The position numbers and the translations under genes were made by a program. From positions 77,202 to 141,201 of the forward strand of contig NZ_JBKFGH010000024.1 in the NCBI RefSeq assembly GCF_051233475.1: 64,000 nucleotides of DNA, in the 5' to 3' direction. This stretch comes from Bacillus_BU sp051233475 (GTDB lineage: Bacteria > Bacillota > Bacilli > Bacillales > Cytobacillaceae). Each line of letters opens with the position of its first letter. The first letter of the stretch is position 1. Positions 10,101-17,992 of this stretch are shown here, one piece after another. Under the pieces are notes generated by a model. It saw nothing but the letters and a program-made list of their open reading frames with translations, did not search any database and had not been told where the DNA came from.

Positions 10101-10379
10101 ATGAGTTCCTTCAGTAACACTTGTTAAATACTTATAATTATTGGTTACTTGGAATAATAAAACTTTTTCTTCGTCCTTAATTTCATAAACCCGGTAGTTT
10201 GTCGCACCGGTCACCGCATCCCATCTCAACAATACATTATCTACTCCATCTGGATAGTAACGTAAATTGAGCGGTGCTGTTAGATTACTTGCAGCAAATG
10301 CCGAAGTAATCGGTAATACTAACTGCAAAAACAGGATGGCTAAAACAAAAATAGCTAATTTTTTCCTTATTAATCGCAT
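7164..10379 (-). CDS. Secreted surface protein with FN3 and OmpL47-type repeats
   Basis: The product has 1071 residues. A signal peptide ends near TSAFA (residue 29). Then come about six fibronectin-type III-like units of about 85 residues (about 32-555), each with a W-x-A/S core and a V/L-x-E-x-T-x-Y-like close. Next are five OmpL47-type units of about 82 residues (about 560-965), marked by DDLSGV, YYSV and FYSVDNAGN. A beta-rich tail follows. No LPXTG motif or SLH domain is visible, so the mode of anchoring is unknown. It lies downstream of flagellin behind a c-di-GMP-I riboswitch, which suggests an adhesin or matrix protein made when cells leave the motile state. The exact ligand cannot be deduced. 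Confidence 0.85.
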   Translation of the reverse strand: MRLIRKKLAIFVLAILFLQLVLPITSAFAASNLTAPLNLRYYPDGVDNVLLRWDAVTGATNYRVYEIKDEEKVLLFQVTNNYKYLTSVTEGTHTYAVTAVNSTGESPLSAYLPVVIKYPVMQSPSGLTSTITNGNDVTLKWNATEFATGYKIYEVKNGIRELLTTTTKTGQYYANVSEGDRVYEVTSYNTQFGESAPSSVAVNIVFPEMAAPAGLNAYINDINNVLLRWQAVSFAESYKVYQLVNGERTLVATTTELKQYISGLPAGENVFEVTAYNARYGETTVGSKTAVNVVYPVINAPEQIYPYFYNGNDLLLMWSAAPYADQYKLYLVKDGEKELLTTTSNRSHYLSNLPEGDYTFELVSVSERFGESPAKPFTVTVDFPQMQAPKISLLMDTNNSGLIGWSSVPYATEYEIYKIVDGEPQLITTTDKTSYYVSNLEQGNHEYTVIAKSDRFGKSGYSNIVVAEVKPLLDAPKPAEPAVNGNEVTLAWEEVPEASFYNVYKVVDGERILVGGASDTSFTVKEEEEGSYVYVVVPVTADGTESIAYAEIPVEIGAPTPTDVTAPVTVAEPTLDWSNSDVAVTLNATDDLSGVKSTFYAVDNGEFVEGTELLISEAGIHTVSFYSVDNAGNVEGVNTVQVKIDKEAPITTIDTADYWYNTNVNVKLTAVDQLSGVKATYYSVDGGEFVKGTDFALNEEGVHTIQFYSIDNAGNFEEAKTVEVKVDNHAPVTSANTNVDWYNHDVLVELTAVDDLSGVYTTYYSVNGSELKEGTSFIVDQEGVNTVTFYSVDYAGNIEGEKTIEVKVDKTAPTTASNVEDKWYSDIVNVELSSSDELSGVKSTYYSINGSEFTEGTTFTLEAEGVHNITFYSIDNAGNVEEAKQITVKIDKTAPTISASIDSQYSLGTVLDLNYEGVDSLSGIKETFVEVNGVLNTTGKVSFDKPGEYVIKITAIDQAGLVTVVEKTVSTFIQATIEVLPKVINGNKGEFMVQVILPKGLTFSNVDLSKVTLNNIPALKGTKGLENQAKKGQFKFNREDFVWDESEELLELRVVMDGQVVVGSKTVKVIK

Positions 10380-10415
10380 ACCTTTTCCTCCTATTAAAAT
10401 GTGAAAAGCATTTGC

Positions 10416-10511
10416 GAAAAAGGCACTCTATTGTGGCAGCCCGGCTGACATACTAGAAAGGTTAGTCCCGCAGCTTTGCGTCTTACAGTTTCCCGTAATT
10501 TGCCCTTTTTC
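10416..10511 (-). ncRNA. c-di-GMP-I (GEMM) riboswitch upstream of the surface protein
   Basis: The minus strand has the GEMM signature in order: GGGCAAA, a stem-loop, ACGCAAAG, a CGGG-containing stem, then AGCCGGGCTGCC. The closing P1 arms GAAAAAGG (10504-10511) and CCTTTTTC (10416-10423) pair perfectly. It ends about 35 bases before the ATG of the FN3/OmpL47 gene and lies after the flagellin terminator. The 3' strand of P1 also contains a T-run, but I cannot assign the switch direction by eye. Confidence 0.88.
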
Positions 10512-10564
10512 ACTTTCTAAGGAAATCAAAGTTCCACATCACTCCTTTCCCCAAAATACAGGGT

Positions 10565-10599
10565 AAAAAGAAGTCCCTTTTTCTAAGAGACTTCTTTTT
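10565..10599 (-). terminator. Flagellin terminator
   Basis: AAAAAGAAGTC and its exact complement flank a short loop about 40 bases after the flagellin stop codon. T-runs exist on either strand. Confidence 0.85.
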
Positions 10600-10635
10600 C
10601 ATTTGAGTAAATAGAGTAATTAGAGTGTTAGGCTA

Positions 10636-12240
10636 TTAACCACGAAGTAACTGTAATACACCTTGAGGCTGTTGATTAGCTTGCGCAAGCATCGATTGTG
10701 CAGCCTGAGAAAGGATATTATTCTTCGTGAATTGCATCATTTCTTTCGCCATGTCAACGTCTCTTAATCTAGATTCTGCTGCTGTTAAGTTTTCAGATGA
10801 AGTACCAAGGCTGTTGATCGTGTGCTCTAAACGGTTTTGGATTGCCCCTAATTTAGAACGCTCAGAGGATACTTTACCAATTGCACCATCTAACACCTTT
10901 AATGCGTCTTCAGCACTAACTTCACTCATTAGTGAAATGTTTACGCCGTCTTTCTTAAGCCCTAAAGCTACTGAATCCATCGCATTAATGCCAATTTCCA
11001 ATGTTTGTCCAGCGTTCGCACCTACATGGATTGATACCGTATTGTTAGAAGATCCTACTGTAATTGTTGAAGTAGAAGCAGCTGCGATCGTATCTTTAAA
11101 TGACAATTGTAAATTTGAAACTTCCACAACAGAGTTGGAACGAACAGCAATTCTGCCATCTCCAGTTCCAGCAGCAGCGTCTCCATTGATATCAACTTGT
11201 GCGATGAAGTCATTTGCATTTCCGGCAACTTGAAGTTGTTCTAGTCCACCATTTAGACCACCGTTCATTTCAGTGTTAAAAGAAGAACGGTCGATTCCCT
11301 CTGAAGATTTTGCATTAATCGTTAATGCGCTAATATCATTGGCAGCTCCTGATTGACCTGAAATGACCATTGCATTAGCAACGGAAGCTGATCCATCTAG
11401 ACCCTCAGCACCTGTTCCAAGAGAAGTGAAATCTCCTGGTGCTGCACTCATCGATACGTCAGCTGCACCTAATGTGTTTTTAACAGAAGACATAAAGTCG
11501 TCTAGCGTGCTTTCTGCGGTAACAACATACACAGAAGTTTTTACTTCACCACCAACAACAGCAGATAGAGTGATTTCGTCGCCAACCTGCAAACCATAGT
11601 TTGAAATTCCGTCACCAAGATCAGTCATCTTCGTTCCACCCGTTACTGGTGCAGCTGCGCCACTGTGATCCATTAATGTTCCTGTTTGCCACATTGCTGC
11701 AGTAGCACTAGCAAGTGGGCCAGATGTTGTAACTGTTGTTGTTCCAGCAGCAGCTGTTGCAGAAGCTACTACATTATCAACGGAACCGCCTGTTGATTGA
11801 GCGAATTTCGCAGTTTTAGAAATATCACCGTTTAAGATTTTAAAGCTGTTAAATTCTGTATCAGAAGCAATACGGTCGATTTCACCGATTAATTGGTTTA
11901 CTTCTGTTTGGATGTTTTCTTTGTCTTGTGTAGTTGATGTTCCGTTTGCTGCTTGGTTTGAAAGCTCACGAACACGTTGAAGAATGCTGTGTGTTTCGTT
12001 CATTGCACCTTCAGCAGTTTGGATTAACGAAATCCCGTCTTGCGCATTGCGCTGTGCTTGATCCAAGCCACGGATTTGCGCTCTCATTTTTTCAGAGATT
12101 GCAAGACCAGTTGCATCATCTGCTGCACGGTTGATTCGAAGACCTGAAGATAATTTTTCTAGGTTTTTTGCTGCTGCATTTGAGTTTGAACTAAGTTGAT
12201 TAAACGCATTAAGAGCTGAAATATTGTGATTAATTCTCAT
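10636..12240 (-). CDS. hag: Flagellin
   Basis: This is the filament subunit. The 534-residue protein has canonical D0/D1 ends: N-terminal MRINHNISALNA and SSGLRINRAADDATGLAIS (residues 1-140), and C-terminal ESRLRDVDMAKEM through QANQQPQGVLQLL. Between them lie about 270 residues of a variable surface domain rich in A, S, T and G. B. subtilis Hag is about 304 residues, so this one has an enlarged exposed domain. The open frame extends 22 codons upstream, but GGGAGG just before ATG 12240 and the canonical MRIN start fix the start. FliS and FliD encoded nearby would serve it. Confidence 0.97.
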   Translation of the reverse strand: MRINHNISALNAFNQLSSNSNAAAKNLEKLSSGLRINRAADDATGLAISEKMRAQIRGLDQAQRNAQDGISLIQTAEGAMNETHSILQRVRELSNQAANGTSTTQDKENIQTEVNQLIGEIDRIASDTEFNSFKILNGDISKTAKFAQSTGGSVDNVVASATAAAGTTTVTTSGPLASATAAMWQTGTLMDHSGAAAPVTGGTKMTDLGDGISNYGLQVGDEITLSAVVGGEVKTSVYVVTAESTLDDFMSSVKNTLGAADVSMSAAPGDFTSLGTGAEGLDGSASVANAMVISGQSGAANDISALTINAKSSEGIDRSSFNTEMNGGLNGGLEQLQVAGNANDFIAQVDINGDAAAGTGDGRIAVRSNSVVEVSNLQLSFKDTIAAASTSTITVGSSNNTVSIHVGANAGQTLEIGINAMDSVALGLKKDGVNISLMSEVSAEDALKVLDGAIGKVSSERSKLGAIQNRLEHTINSLGTSSENLTAAESRLRDVDMAKEMMQFTKNNILSQAAQSMLAQANQQPQGVLQLLRG

Positions 12241-12436
12241 TACTTCTTTTCCTCCCAGTTGCTTTATATTTTTATTTTTTGTCTTGCTAATATTAATTAA
12301 CGACACTTTGTTTTACAGTGACGAGGGGCTGTTGAATGTTTTTGTGAAAAAATAAAAATAAAATAGGCAAATGTACCCAGAACGCTTGATGTATCCGGAA
12401 ACATTTGCTTATTTTTCTATTAGGCTGTTTTAAATT

Positions 12437-12493
12437 GAGCTGGGCTGTTGATTGCAGAGAGAGGTGCTCCCTTTCCGCGGGCTCGTCGTCCGG
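12437..12493. repeat. Partial copy of the GC-rich dispersed repeat (family C)
   Basis: A fragment with GCTGTTGATT and CTTTCCGCGGGCTCG resembles parts of the 130-base elements at 13849 and 19677 but is short and decayed. It lies between the flagellin leader and the 52-base tandem array. Confidence 0.55.
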
Positions 12494-12560
12494 CCAAAAT
12501 TGTTAAAGTTGGTCATTTGAAGTGGTCATGTGACCAAAATAGAAGGGAAAAATCGCCAAA

Positions 12561-13040
12561 GTGGTCACATGTGAATATATACTAGAAGACGGACATGTAG
12601 AATAGGTCCATAATTGGCCAAAACGGAGCTGGAAAAACGCAAAAGTGGCCAGTAGGAGGTTTCCACTGGCCAAAATGAAGCTTACAAATCCCAAAAGTGG
12701 CCAGTAGGAGGTTCCCACTGACCAAAATGAAGCTTACAAACCCCAAAAGTGGCCAGTAGGAGGTTCCCACTGGCCAAAACGAAGCTTACAAACCTAAAAA
12801 GTGGCCAATAGGAGGTTCCCACTGGCCAAAACGAAGCTATCAAAACCAAAAAGTGGCCAATAGGAGGTTCCCACTGGCCAAAACGAAGCTATCAAACACA
12901 AAAAGTGGCCAATAGGAAGTTCCCACTGGCCAAAATGAAGCTAACAAAACGCAAAAGTGGCCAATAGGAGGTTCCCACTGGCCAAAACAAAGCTAACAAA
13001 CCCAAAAAGTGGCCAATAGGAGGTTCCCACTGGCCAAAAC
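12561..13040. repeat. 52-bp minisatellite (eight units plus a degenerate lead-in)
   Basis: Units begin with GTGGCC at 12645, 12697, 12749, 12801, 12853, 12905, 12957 and 13009, exactly 52 bases apart, and the last unit is partial. Each holds GTGGCCARTAGGAGGTTCCC and then ACTGGCCAAAA, two TGGCCA palindromes that can also pair as AGTGG/CCACT. A degraded unit starts near 12561. Because 52 is not a multiple of three, and the frames differ from unit to unit, the array is non-coding. It fills the space between the flagellin promoter region and the C39-like peptidase gene. Confidence 0.95.
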
Positions 13041-13042
13041 TA

Positions 13043-13792
13043 TTACCGAACAACAATAGCCTGACTGCCCATTTGTTCCCACGCGCTTATGAAACTTTCC
13101 CTAGCTACCTTTTGATTTTTAATCCCATACGGATTATTGATATAAATCGTTTCTCTGTCATATCCGGTTATCACAACGCTATGCATTTTATAAGTAACAT
13201 CAACCAAGCCCTGCGGAGTTTGCCATGTTTGCAGATCCTCCAACGGCGCCAAGGTAGTAGTTGAAATCACCCAGACCGGGTTCCCTTTGCCTACCTCTTC
13301 AAGGATTCTCTCAAACGGCAGGTTGGTGAGGTCTGCCACTTCCGCCCTGTCGCCACTGAAAGTTTTGGCTAATTCAAAAATCGGACGATGATACACACCT
13401 AAGCCGGGCCCTTCTTCCATATTGCCGACGAAGCCTAAATTGGGATTGCCGAATTCTCCATTTTGATATTGTAACGGAACTCTTGCAATCGCTTCTGCCA
13501 ATTCATTTTTTGTAACGTGAATTCCTTTAAAATTTAACAGCATTGCTAAACTAGTAACCTCACAGCCATTATACAGCCGCGGGGGATCATTTTGATTCAA
13601 CAGAGGTACATCCAGCTTGATTTCGTGCACGATTTCATTCGTAATGATTTCTTTCGCTTCTGCTATTGGTGGATTTACTCTAATAACCATAGAAGAAAAC
13701 ACCTTTTCTTCTAAAAAAAAATACCCTAAACCAATAAAGATCATGGAGCTCATAATGATTACTCCAAAATCGACTGTATATTTATTAGACAA
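13043..13792 (-). CDS. Membrane-anchored C39-like cysteine peptidase family protein
   Basis: An N-terminal membrane segment (about residues 9-28) is followed by a peptidase C39-like domain (about 62-245). Visible catalytic candidates are the Cys in NGCEVTSLAML, the His in MHSVVITGYD and the Asn in NNPYG, the arrangement of Peptidase_C39_2 proteins. The preceding LDVPLLNQ is also typical. The likely role is cleavage or binding of a cell-wall or secreted peptide outside the membrane, but the substrate is unknown. The start is a TTG with GGAGGG before it. It sits between flgL and flagellin, where B. subtilis carries fliW and csrA. Confidence 0.75.
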   Translation of the reverse strand: MSNKYTVDFGVIIMSSMIFIGLGYFFLEEKVFSSMVIRVNPPIAEAKEIITNEIVHEIKLDVPLLNQNDPPRLYNGCEVTSLAMLLNFKGIHVTKNELAEAIARVPLQYQNGEFGNPNLGFVGNMEEGPGLGVYHRPIFELAKTFSGDRAEVADLTNLPFERILEEVGKGNPVWVISTTTLAPLEDLQTWQTPQGLVDVTYKMHSVVITGYDRETIYINNPYGIKNQKVARESFISAWEQMGSQAIVVR

Positions 13793-13848
13793 TGGAATTC
13801 CCTCCGATCATCATTGGTCCTTTGTGGTTTTACTCTGTTAATTTAGTC

Positions 13849-13978
13849 TGTTGATTTCCGCTCCGGGCACTCGCTTTCCGCGGGGAGCTCCTGGAGCCTC
13901 CTCGGCGCTTTGGCGCCTGTGGGGTCTCCAGTGACCTCTATATCCCGCAGGAGTCGAGTGCCCTCCGCTCCAATCAAC
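13849..13978. repeat. GC-rich 130-bp dispersed repeat, copy 2 (family C)
   Basis: The element begins GTTGATTTCCGCTCC and ends GCTCCAATCAAC, with internal palindromes such as GGCGCTTTGGCGCC and CTTTCCGCGGGGAG. It is the inverse-oriented partner of the copy at 19677-19804. Elements of this kind are dispersed between genes in many Bacillaceae genomes. It occupies most of the non-coding space upstream of the C39-like gene. Confidence 0.85.
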
Positions 13979-14107
13979 AAAATGCTCTAAAATCAACATC
14001 GGTCTTTAACAAAACCTTTAGTTTAAGAAAACTTTTCTTCTATTATATATAAGCCTATTTTTAGGAGATTCCTATTAAAGGAAATTCGTAGAGGAAGCTA
14101 TAATTGT

Positions 14108-14152
14108 AAAGGGTGAACCAAAGGCAGTTTCCTTTCCCTTGGTTCACCCTTA
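14108..14152 (-). terminator. Hairpin after flgL
   Basis: AAGGGTGAACCAA and its exact complement surround a short loop downstream of the flgL stop codon. The following T-run is weak, so termination strength is uncertain. From 13979 to 14107 I see nothing else. Confidence 0.6.
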
Positions 14153-14209
14153 TATATAAAAGGGGCGGAGATTCATGCTGAGTCGGGAGAGACTACACAT
14201 GTTAGTTCC

Positions 14210-15088
14210 TTATCTTAAAAAATCAACGAGTGTTTGCTGAATCGCCTTTGCCCCTGAAGATAAGGCTGCATTGAGAATCGTTTGCTGTGTTGTAAAGTCG
14301 GTTATCACCTTCGCTAAATCCACATCCTCTGTTTTAGAAAGCAGTTTTTGTGTATTAAGCTCGGTCTCTTGCAGGCGGTTTAAACCCATTTCCAATTGAT
14401 TAACATTTGAACCCACAATGGAGCGGTGTGCCAATAAATTATTCATCTGTTTATCGACACGGTTTAAAAATCTTTCTGGATTATTTCCATTTTCAAGCTC
14501 GAGCGCGATTTGCTCGACAGTTTCAAACAAATTTGCATCTTCGCTCTTGAAATTAAAAACATCGGTACCATTAATATTCACTTTCATATATTGGTCTTGT
14601 CCAATATTCCATGAAAGAACATTCGTGTTTGTACTTGCGAAAGCTCCATTCAAAAAGGGAGCCGTATCCGTATCGGTACCGGCAAACAAAAAGCGGTCTC
14701 CCATTCTCGCATTGGCAATATTGCCAATCTGGTCCTTTAAAGCGCGAATTTCTGTAGCAATCGTGTTTAAAGAATCTTGGTTATTTACCTCATTACTGCC
14801 TTGAACCGTCAATTCTCGTACCCTTTGCATTACCTGCGTTAATTCATTGAGGGCATTATCTGTTTTTTCCAGCCAATTTAAACCGTCTTCCGTATTCCGT
14901 TTAAATTGCTCAATTTCTGTTAAGGCAGAGCGATGGGACATAATTTGAACCGCTTTAACCGGATCGTCAGATGCTTTATTAATCGCTTTACCGGAAGCGA
15001 TTTGCTCTTGGTACTTGCTCATCGATCGATAATTCTGCTGAATATTCTTGATTACCTGGTTGCTTAACATGTTTTGAGTGATTCTCAA
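14210..15088 (-). CDS. flgL: Flagellar hook-associated protein 3 FlgL
   Basis: FlgL joins hook to filament. The 292-residue product has flagellin-like ends: residues 1-140 with MRITQNMLSNQVIKNIQ and SGKAINKASDDPVKAVQIM, and a C-terminal helix ending SGAKAIQQTLVDFL. The start is a TTG with GGAGGT about nine bases before it. It follows flgK with 17 bases between them and closes the flgM-flgN-flgK-flgL operon. Confidence 0.94.
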   Translation of the reverse strand: MRITQNMLSNQVIKNIQQNYRSMSKYQEQIASGKAINKASDDPVKAVQIMSHRSALTEIEQFKRNTEDGLNWLEKTDNALNELTQVMQRVRELTVQGSNEVNNQDSLNTIATEIRALKDQIGNIANARMGDRFLFAGTDTDTAPFLNGAFASTNTNVLSWNIGQDQYMKVNINGTDVFNFKSEDANLFETVEQIALELENGNNPERFLNRVDKQMNNLLAHRSIVGSNVNQLEMGLNRLQETELNTQKLLSKTEDVDLAKVITDFTTQQTILNAALSSGAKAIQQTLVDFLR

Positions 15089-15105
15089 CCCGCTTACCTC
15101 CGCTC

Positions 15106-16548
15106 TTAAATTCCGACTCTTCCGGTTCCGTTTATTAATTTATCTAATACTTCATCGACTGCCGAAATATATCGTGAAGCCGCATTATAGGACTGCTGAA
15201 ACTTGACCATATTCGTCATTTCTTCATCAATCGAAACACCGGAAACAGATTGGCGCTGATTTTCAGCCTGTTGAACGAGTATTTCGAAGTTATTTTCCAT
15301 TTGGGTTGCCTCTTGGGTTTTGATTCCCGTTTCGCCTACAATGGAACGATAAAAATTATTCATCGTTGTCGATTGATTAGAAAAGTTTATATTTTTAAAC
15401 TTTAGATTGTTAATTAAATTAGCGTTTTGTGCATCTCCTGCATTCGCCTCTTTAGCGGCTGCAATTTTATTTAAAGATGCCATGATAGTAGGATTTACGG
15501 TAATCTCGCTGGCTTTTGTTGGATATCCTGTTTCACCCTTGATGACGAAAAATGAAAAACCATCTATCGTCGCATTTGGATCTGCTTTTCTATTTTGAAT
15601 GTCATCTAAATTCAAAGCAGTTTCGTGAATTTGATTAACTTCCCTGCTAAAAACCTCAACAAGCTGATCAATTTTTGACATAAAAGCAGGAATGTCTTCA
15701 TTTAAAGCTTCCTGCATTCCCGCTATTTCACCTGATGTCAGTGAAATGTTGTTTCCGGCCAATAATACCGTGTTATTAGCTTGATCATATGAAACTGGGA
15801 ATGTTTGATTACCCTGAACTAAGGTCTCCTTGCCAATTAGAATATTGACCATTCCGTTTTCAGCAGGTTGGACTTGAATATCGGCCAGCTTCGAGATTTG
15901 ATCAATTAACACATCTCGTTTATCCATTAAATCATTAGGTTGATTTCCCGTGGCTACAATTCTAGCAATTTGCAGATTTAATTCACTAATCTGCTTCGTT
16001 GTATTATTTAATTCTGCTACTCTTGTTGAAATATTGTTTTTTAAATCCTCGCTTATATTTTCAATTGAATTAGAGATTTGATTAAATTTATCAGCTAATG
16101 CTATTCCCTTGGAAAGGACTGCGGCCCGGGCTGCAATGCTGTCAGGCTCTTTCGATAAATCCTCCCAAGACTGCCAAAACTGATCAAACGACGTTTGCAA
16201 GCCGCTATCAGATGGTTCGTTTAAAGTCTGCTCTATTTTTGAAAGGGTATCATGCTTAATATTCCAATAGCCAAGCTGCTGGTTTTGACTACGAAATTGT
16301 CCATCCAAGAAGGAATCCCTCATTCGGATAATTTCTTTCGTTTCAACACCGGTACCGATCTGCATTGGACTTTTTCCTACATTCAAACCTGGGTAAGAAA
16401 GAGGATTGGTAGCTTCCGACACCGCGTTTTGCCTAGTGTAACCTACCGTATTCGCATTCGCGATATTATGACCTGTCACACTTAGTGCAGTTTGCTGATT
16501 AAAAATGGCTCGTTTTCCAATTTCTATCCCATGAAATGTAGAACGCAT
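15106..16548 (-). CDS. flgK: Flagellar hook-associated protein 1 FlgK
   Basis: FlgK is the first hook-filament junction protein. It has the N-terminal rod motif (RAIFNQQTALSVTGHNIANA with TVGYTRQ) and the C-terminal axial helix near MTNMVKFQQSYNAASRYISA. The length of 480 residues is normal for Bacillus. I start at ATG 16548, since GGGAGGAACT sits just upstream and inside the longer frame. It lies 48 bases after flgN. Confidence 0.95.
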   Translation of the reverse strand: MRSTFHGIEIGKRAIFNQQTALSVTGHNIANANTVGYTRQNAVSEATNPLSYPGLNVGKSPMQIGTGVETKEIIRMRDSFLDGQFRSQNQQLGYWNIKHDTLSKIEQTLNEPSDSGLQTSFDQFWQSWEDLSKEPDSIAARAAVLSKGIALADKFNQISNSIENISEDLKNNISTRVAELNNTTKQISELNLQIARIVATGNQPNDLMDKRDVLIDQISKLADIQVQPAENGMVNILIGKETLVQGNQTFPVSYDQANNTVLLAGNNISLTSGEIAGMQEALNEDIPAFMSKIDQLVEVFSREVNQIHETALNLDDIQNRKADPNATIDGFSFFVIKGETGYPTKASEITVNPTIMASLNKIAAAKEANAGDAQNANLINNLKFKNINFSNQSTTMNNFYRSIVGETGIKTQEATQMENNFEILVQQAENQRQSVSGVSIDEEMTNMVKFQQSYNAASRYISAVDEVLDKLINGTGRVGI

Positions 16549-16596
16549 TTGAGTTCCTCCCAATTATGTTGCTATGTACAAGCTGTGAAATGGAGC

Positions 16597-17079
16597 TTAC
16601 GCTTTTAAATCAAAATAGCTCCTGGAATAATTCGTTTCTTTTTTATTTACGTTATTTTTCGCCGAATAGGTAAGCGGCTGTTCTTGCCTCTGTGCAAACA
16701 GCTCCAGCATTCTATTGGTATATAGTAAAGCGGAATGAATGAGCTGCTTATTAGTTGCATGCAGAGTCTCAAGTTCATTAAGCTTTAACTTCAATTGACT
16801 TTGATAGGAGATCAGCTCTTCTTTTTCTTTTAAAATAGAACGATCCCCAATAATCTTGGTAAGGGATAGCGATTGATAAGAAAGGGTTTCTTCCTGCCTG
16901 CGTTCTTCAAGAGAACTAATTTCTTTAATCAAAGCTGACTCCTTTGGAAAAACAGACAGCAGCCGCTCATTGTCTCCACTGATTAATGCCTCTTGCTTCT
17001 CTTTTCCGACGGCTAAAAGGTGATCATAAACCGATACCATTTCCTTAAGAATTGCTTTTAGTTGATCAAGTGATTTCAT
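16597..17079 (-). CDS. flgN: FlgN-type flagellar chaperone
   Basis: This helical 160-residue protein resembles FlgN, the export chaperone for FlgK and FlgL (YvyG in B. subtilis). It has long amphipathic helices and a central EERRQEE stretch. Start ATG 17079 shares an ATGA overlap with the flgM stop codon and has an AAAGGAAC-type ribosome-binding site, which excludes the longer frame start. Position between flgM and flgK supports the call more than the sequence does. Confidence 0.85.
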   Translation of the reverse strand: MKSLDQLKAILKEMVSVYDHLLAVGKEKQEALISGDNERLLSVFPKESALIKEISSLEERRQEETLSYQSLSLTKIIGDRSILKEKEELISYQSQLKLKLNELETLHATNKQLIHSALLYTNRMLELFAQRQEQPLTYSAKNNVNKKETNYSRSYFDLKA

Positions 17080-17339
17080 TGTTCCGTTCCTTTTTTCCAA
17101 TCAGCCATTAATTTTTCGGCGATCTTTTCACTGTCAATTTTGTATGTCCCATTTTCGATTTGATTTTTCAAATCTTGAATTCTTTTCTCTTTTTCAACCT
17201 GTAATTTTTCTTGTGCAGTAGATGAAAATTCAATTTTATCAAGCTGAACTTTTTTTACCGGTTCTGGATTACTCGCTCGATTGACTTGATTTTTATATGA
17301 TTGATAGGCATTTATTCGATTTACATCATTAATTTTCAT
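17076..17339 (-). CDS. flgM: Anti-sigma factor FlgM
   Basis: FlgM holds sigma-D inactive until the hook is complete. The 87-residue product starts MKINDVNRINAYQSYK and has the C-terminal helices KRIQDLKNQIENGTYKID and EKIAEKLM that bind sigma in this family. GGGGAG precedes the ATG. A sigma-D promoter (17388-17415) suggests the expected feedback, with FlgM made under the sigma factor it inhibits. It heads the flgM-flgN-flgK-flgL operon. Confidence 0.95.
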   Translation of the reverse strand: MKINDVNRINAYQSYKNQVNRASNPEPVKKVQLDKIEFSSTAQEKLQVEKEKRIQDLKNQIENGTYKIDSEKIAEKLMADWKKGTEQ

Positions 17340-17387
17340 ATTGCTCTCCCCTTTCTAATTGACCGAATCCAAGTTATTTATTATTTA

Positions 17388-17415
17388 TTATCGACATTTT
17401 TTCGAGAAGTGTTTA
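17388..17415 (-). promoter_or_regulatory. Sigma-D promoter of flgM-flgN-flgK-flgL
   Basis: The minus strand reads TAAA, 16 bases, GTCGATAA, with two departures from the SigD -10 consensus. It lies about 50 bases before the flgM ATG. Confidence 0.75.
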
Positions 17416-17494
17416 GACCTTGCGTAAAGGTCTTTCCAGAATGAACGATTAATGATATGTTTTTTATGTCAATATCTTACAAGGAGTGGATACC

Positions 17495-17941
17495 TTGAAT
17501 ACTACTTATGCCATCATTGCGTTAATTGCTCTTTTATTATTCATTAGTATTTTTTCTTTCCGCATGATTTCAAGGAAAAGACGCAAACTTCATCTGCAAC
17601 GAAAAAATAAGCGAAAAGCGTTCCGCCTTAGTTTTATTGATAAAGAATGTACGATTCGACCAACCGCGTCTGTTGAGCCTACGTTTGACGGATTCCTCCG
17701 TGACATCAGCTCAAGCGGGATGAAAGTCATTTCTTACGAGGACTTAGTCGGCTTGTATAAAGTGAATGTCATTTTTGAATTAGAAGAAGTGTTTTCAATA
17801 AATGGAGTCATTAAAAGAAAAAAACCGTTAAAAAATGATACGTTTGAATATGGGATTGAGTTTGTTTCTCTAGATGAGGATACTGAACAAAGGTTATTTA
17901 AAATCCTTTGGGATAAGAGCAGGGAAAAAGTAATCATCTAA
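17495..17941 (+). CDS. Membrane-anchored PilZ (c-di-GMP receptor) domain protein
   Basis: PilZ domains bind c-di-GMP and change the activity of a partner. The product has one N-terminal membrane helix (about residues 6-23), a basic linker, then a PilZ domain. The two c-di-GMP motifs are visible: an RxxxR-type motif in NKRKAFR and DISSSG. The start is a TTG with AAGGAG eight bases before it; an in-frame GTG nine bases earlier lies inside that site. It sits alone on the plus strand among flagellar genes. A clutch or brake role like B. subtilis YpfA/DgrA is possible but not shown. Confidence 0.85.
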   Translation: MNTTYAIIALIALLLFISIFSFRMISRKRRKLHLQRKNKRKAFRLSFIDKECTIRPTASVEPTFDGFLRDISSSGMKVISYEDLVGLYKVNVIFELEEVFSINGVIKRKKPLKNDTFEYGIEFVSLDEDTEQRLFKILWDKSREKVII

Positions 17942-17947
17942 CAAGCT

Positions 17948-17977
17948 AAAAAGAGCCAATTGGCTCTTTTTTTATGC
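17948..17977 (+). terminator. Terminator after the PilZ gene
   Basis: AAAGAGCCAATTGGCTCTTT is a near-perfect hairpin followed by a T-run. It can serve both the PilZ gene and the converging flhP gene. Confidence 0.88.
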
Positions 17978-17992
17978 TTGTTTCCAGAAGAC

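Noticed and set aside
12240..12310. A sigma-D promoter directly upstream of flagellin (GTCGTTAA near 12295-12302).
   Set aside because: No TAAA-like -35 element lies 14-16 bases upstream of it, so I could not support the promoter although one is expected.
12503..12770. Two overlapping ORFs of 62-71 codons on the minus strand.
   Set aside because: They are translations of the 52-base tandem array; the similar peptide starts simply reflect the repeat, and the frame is lost from unit to unit.
12645..13040. A CRISPR array in the tandem repeats.
   Set aside because: The units are contiguous with no unique spacers, and no cas genes are in the window.
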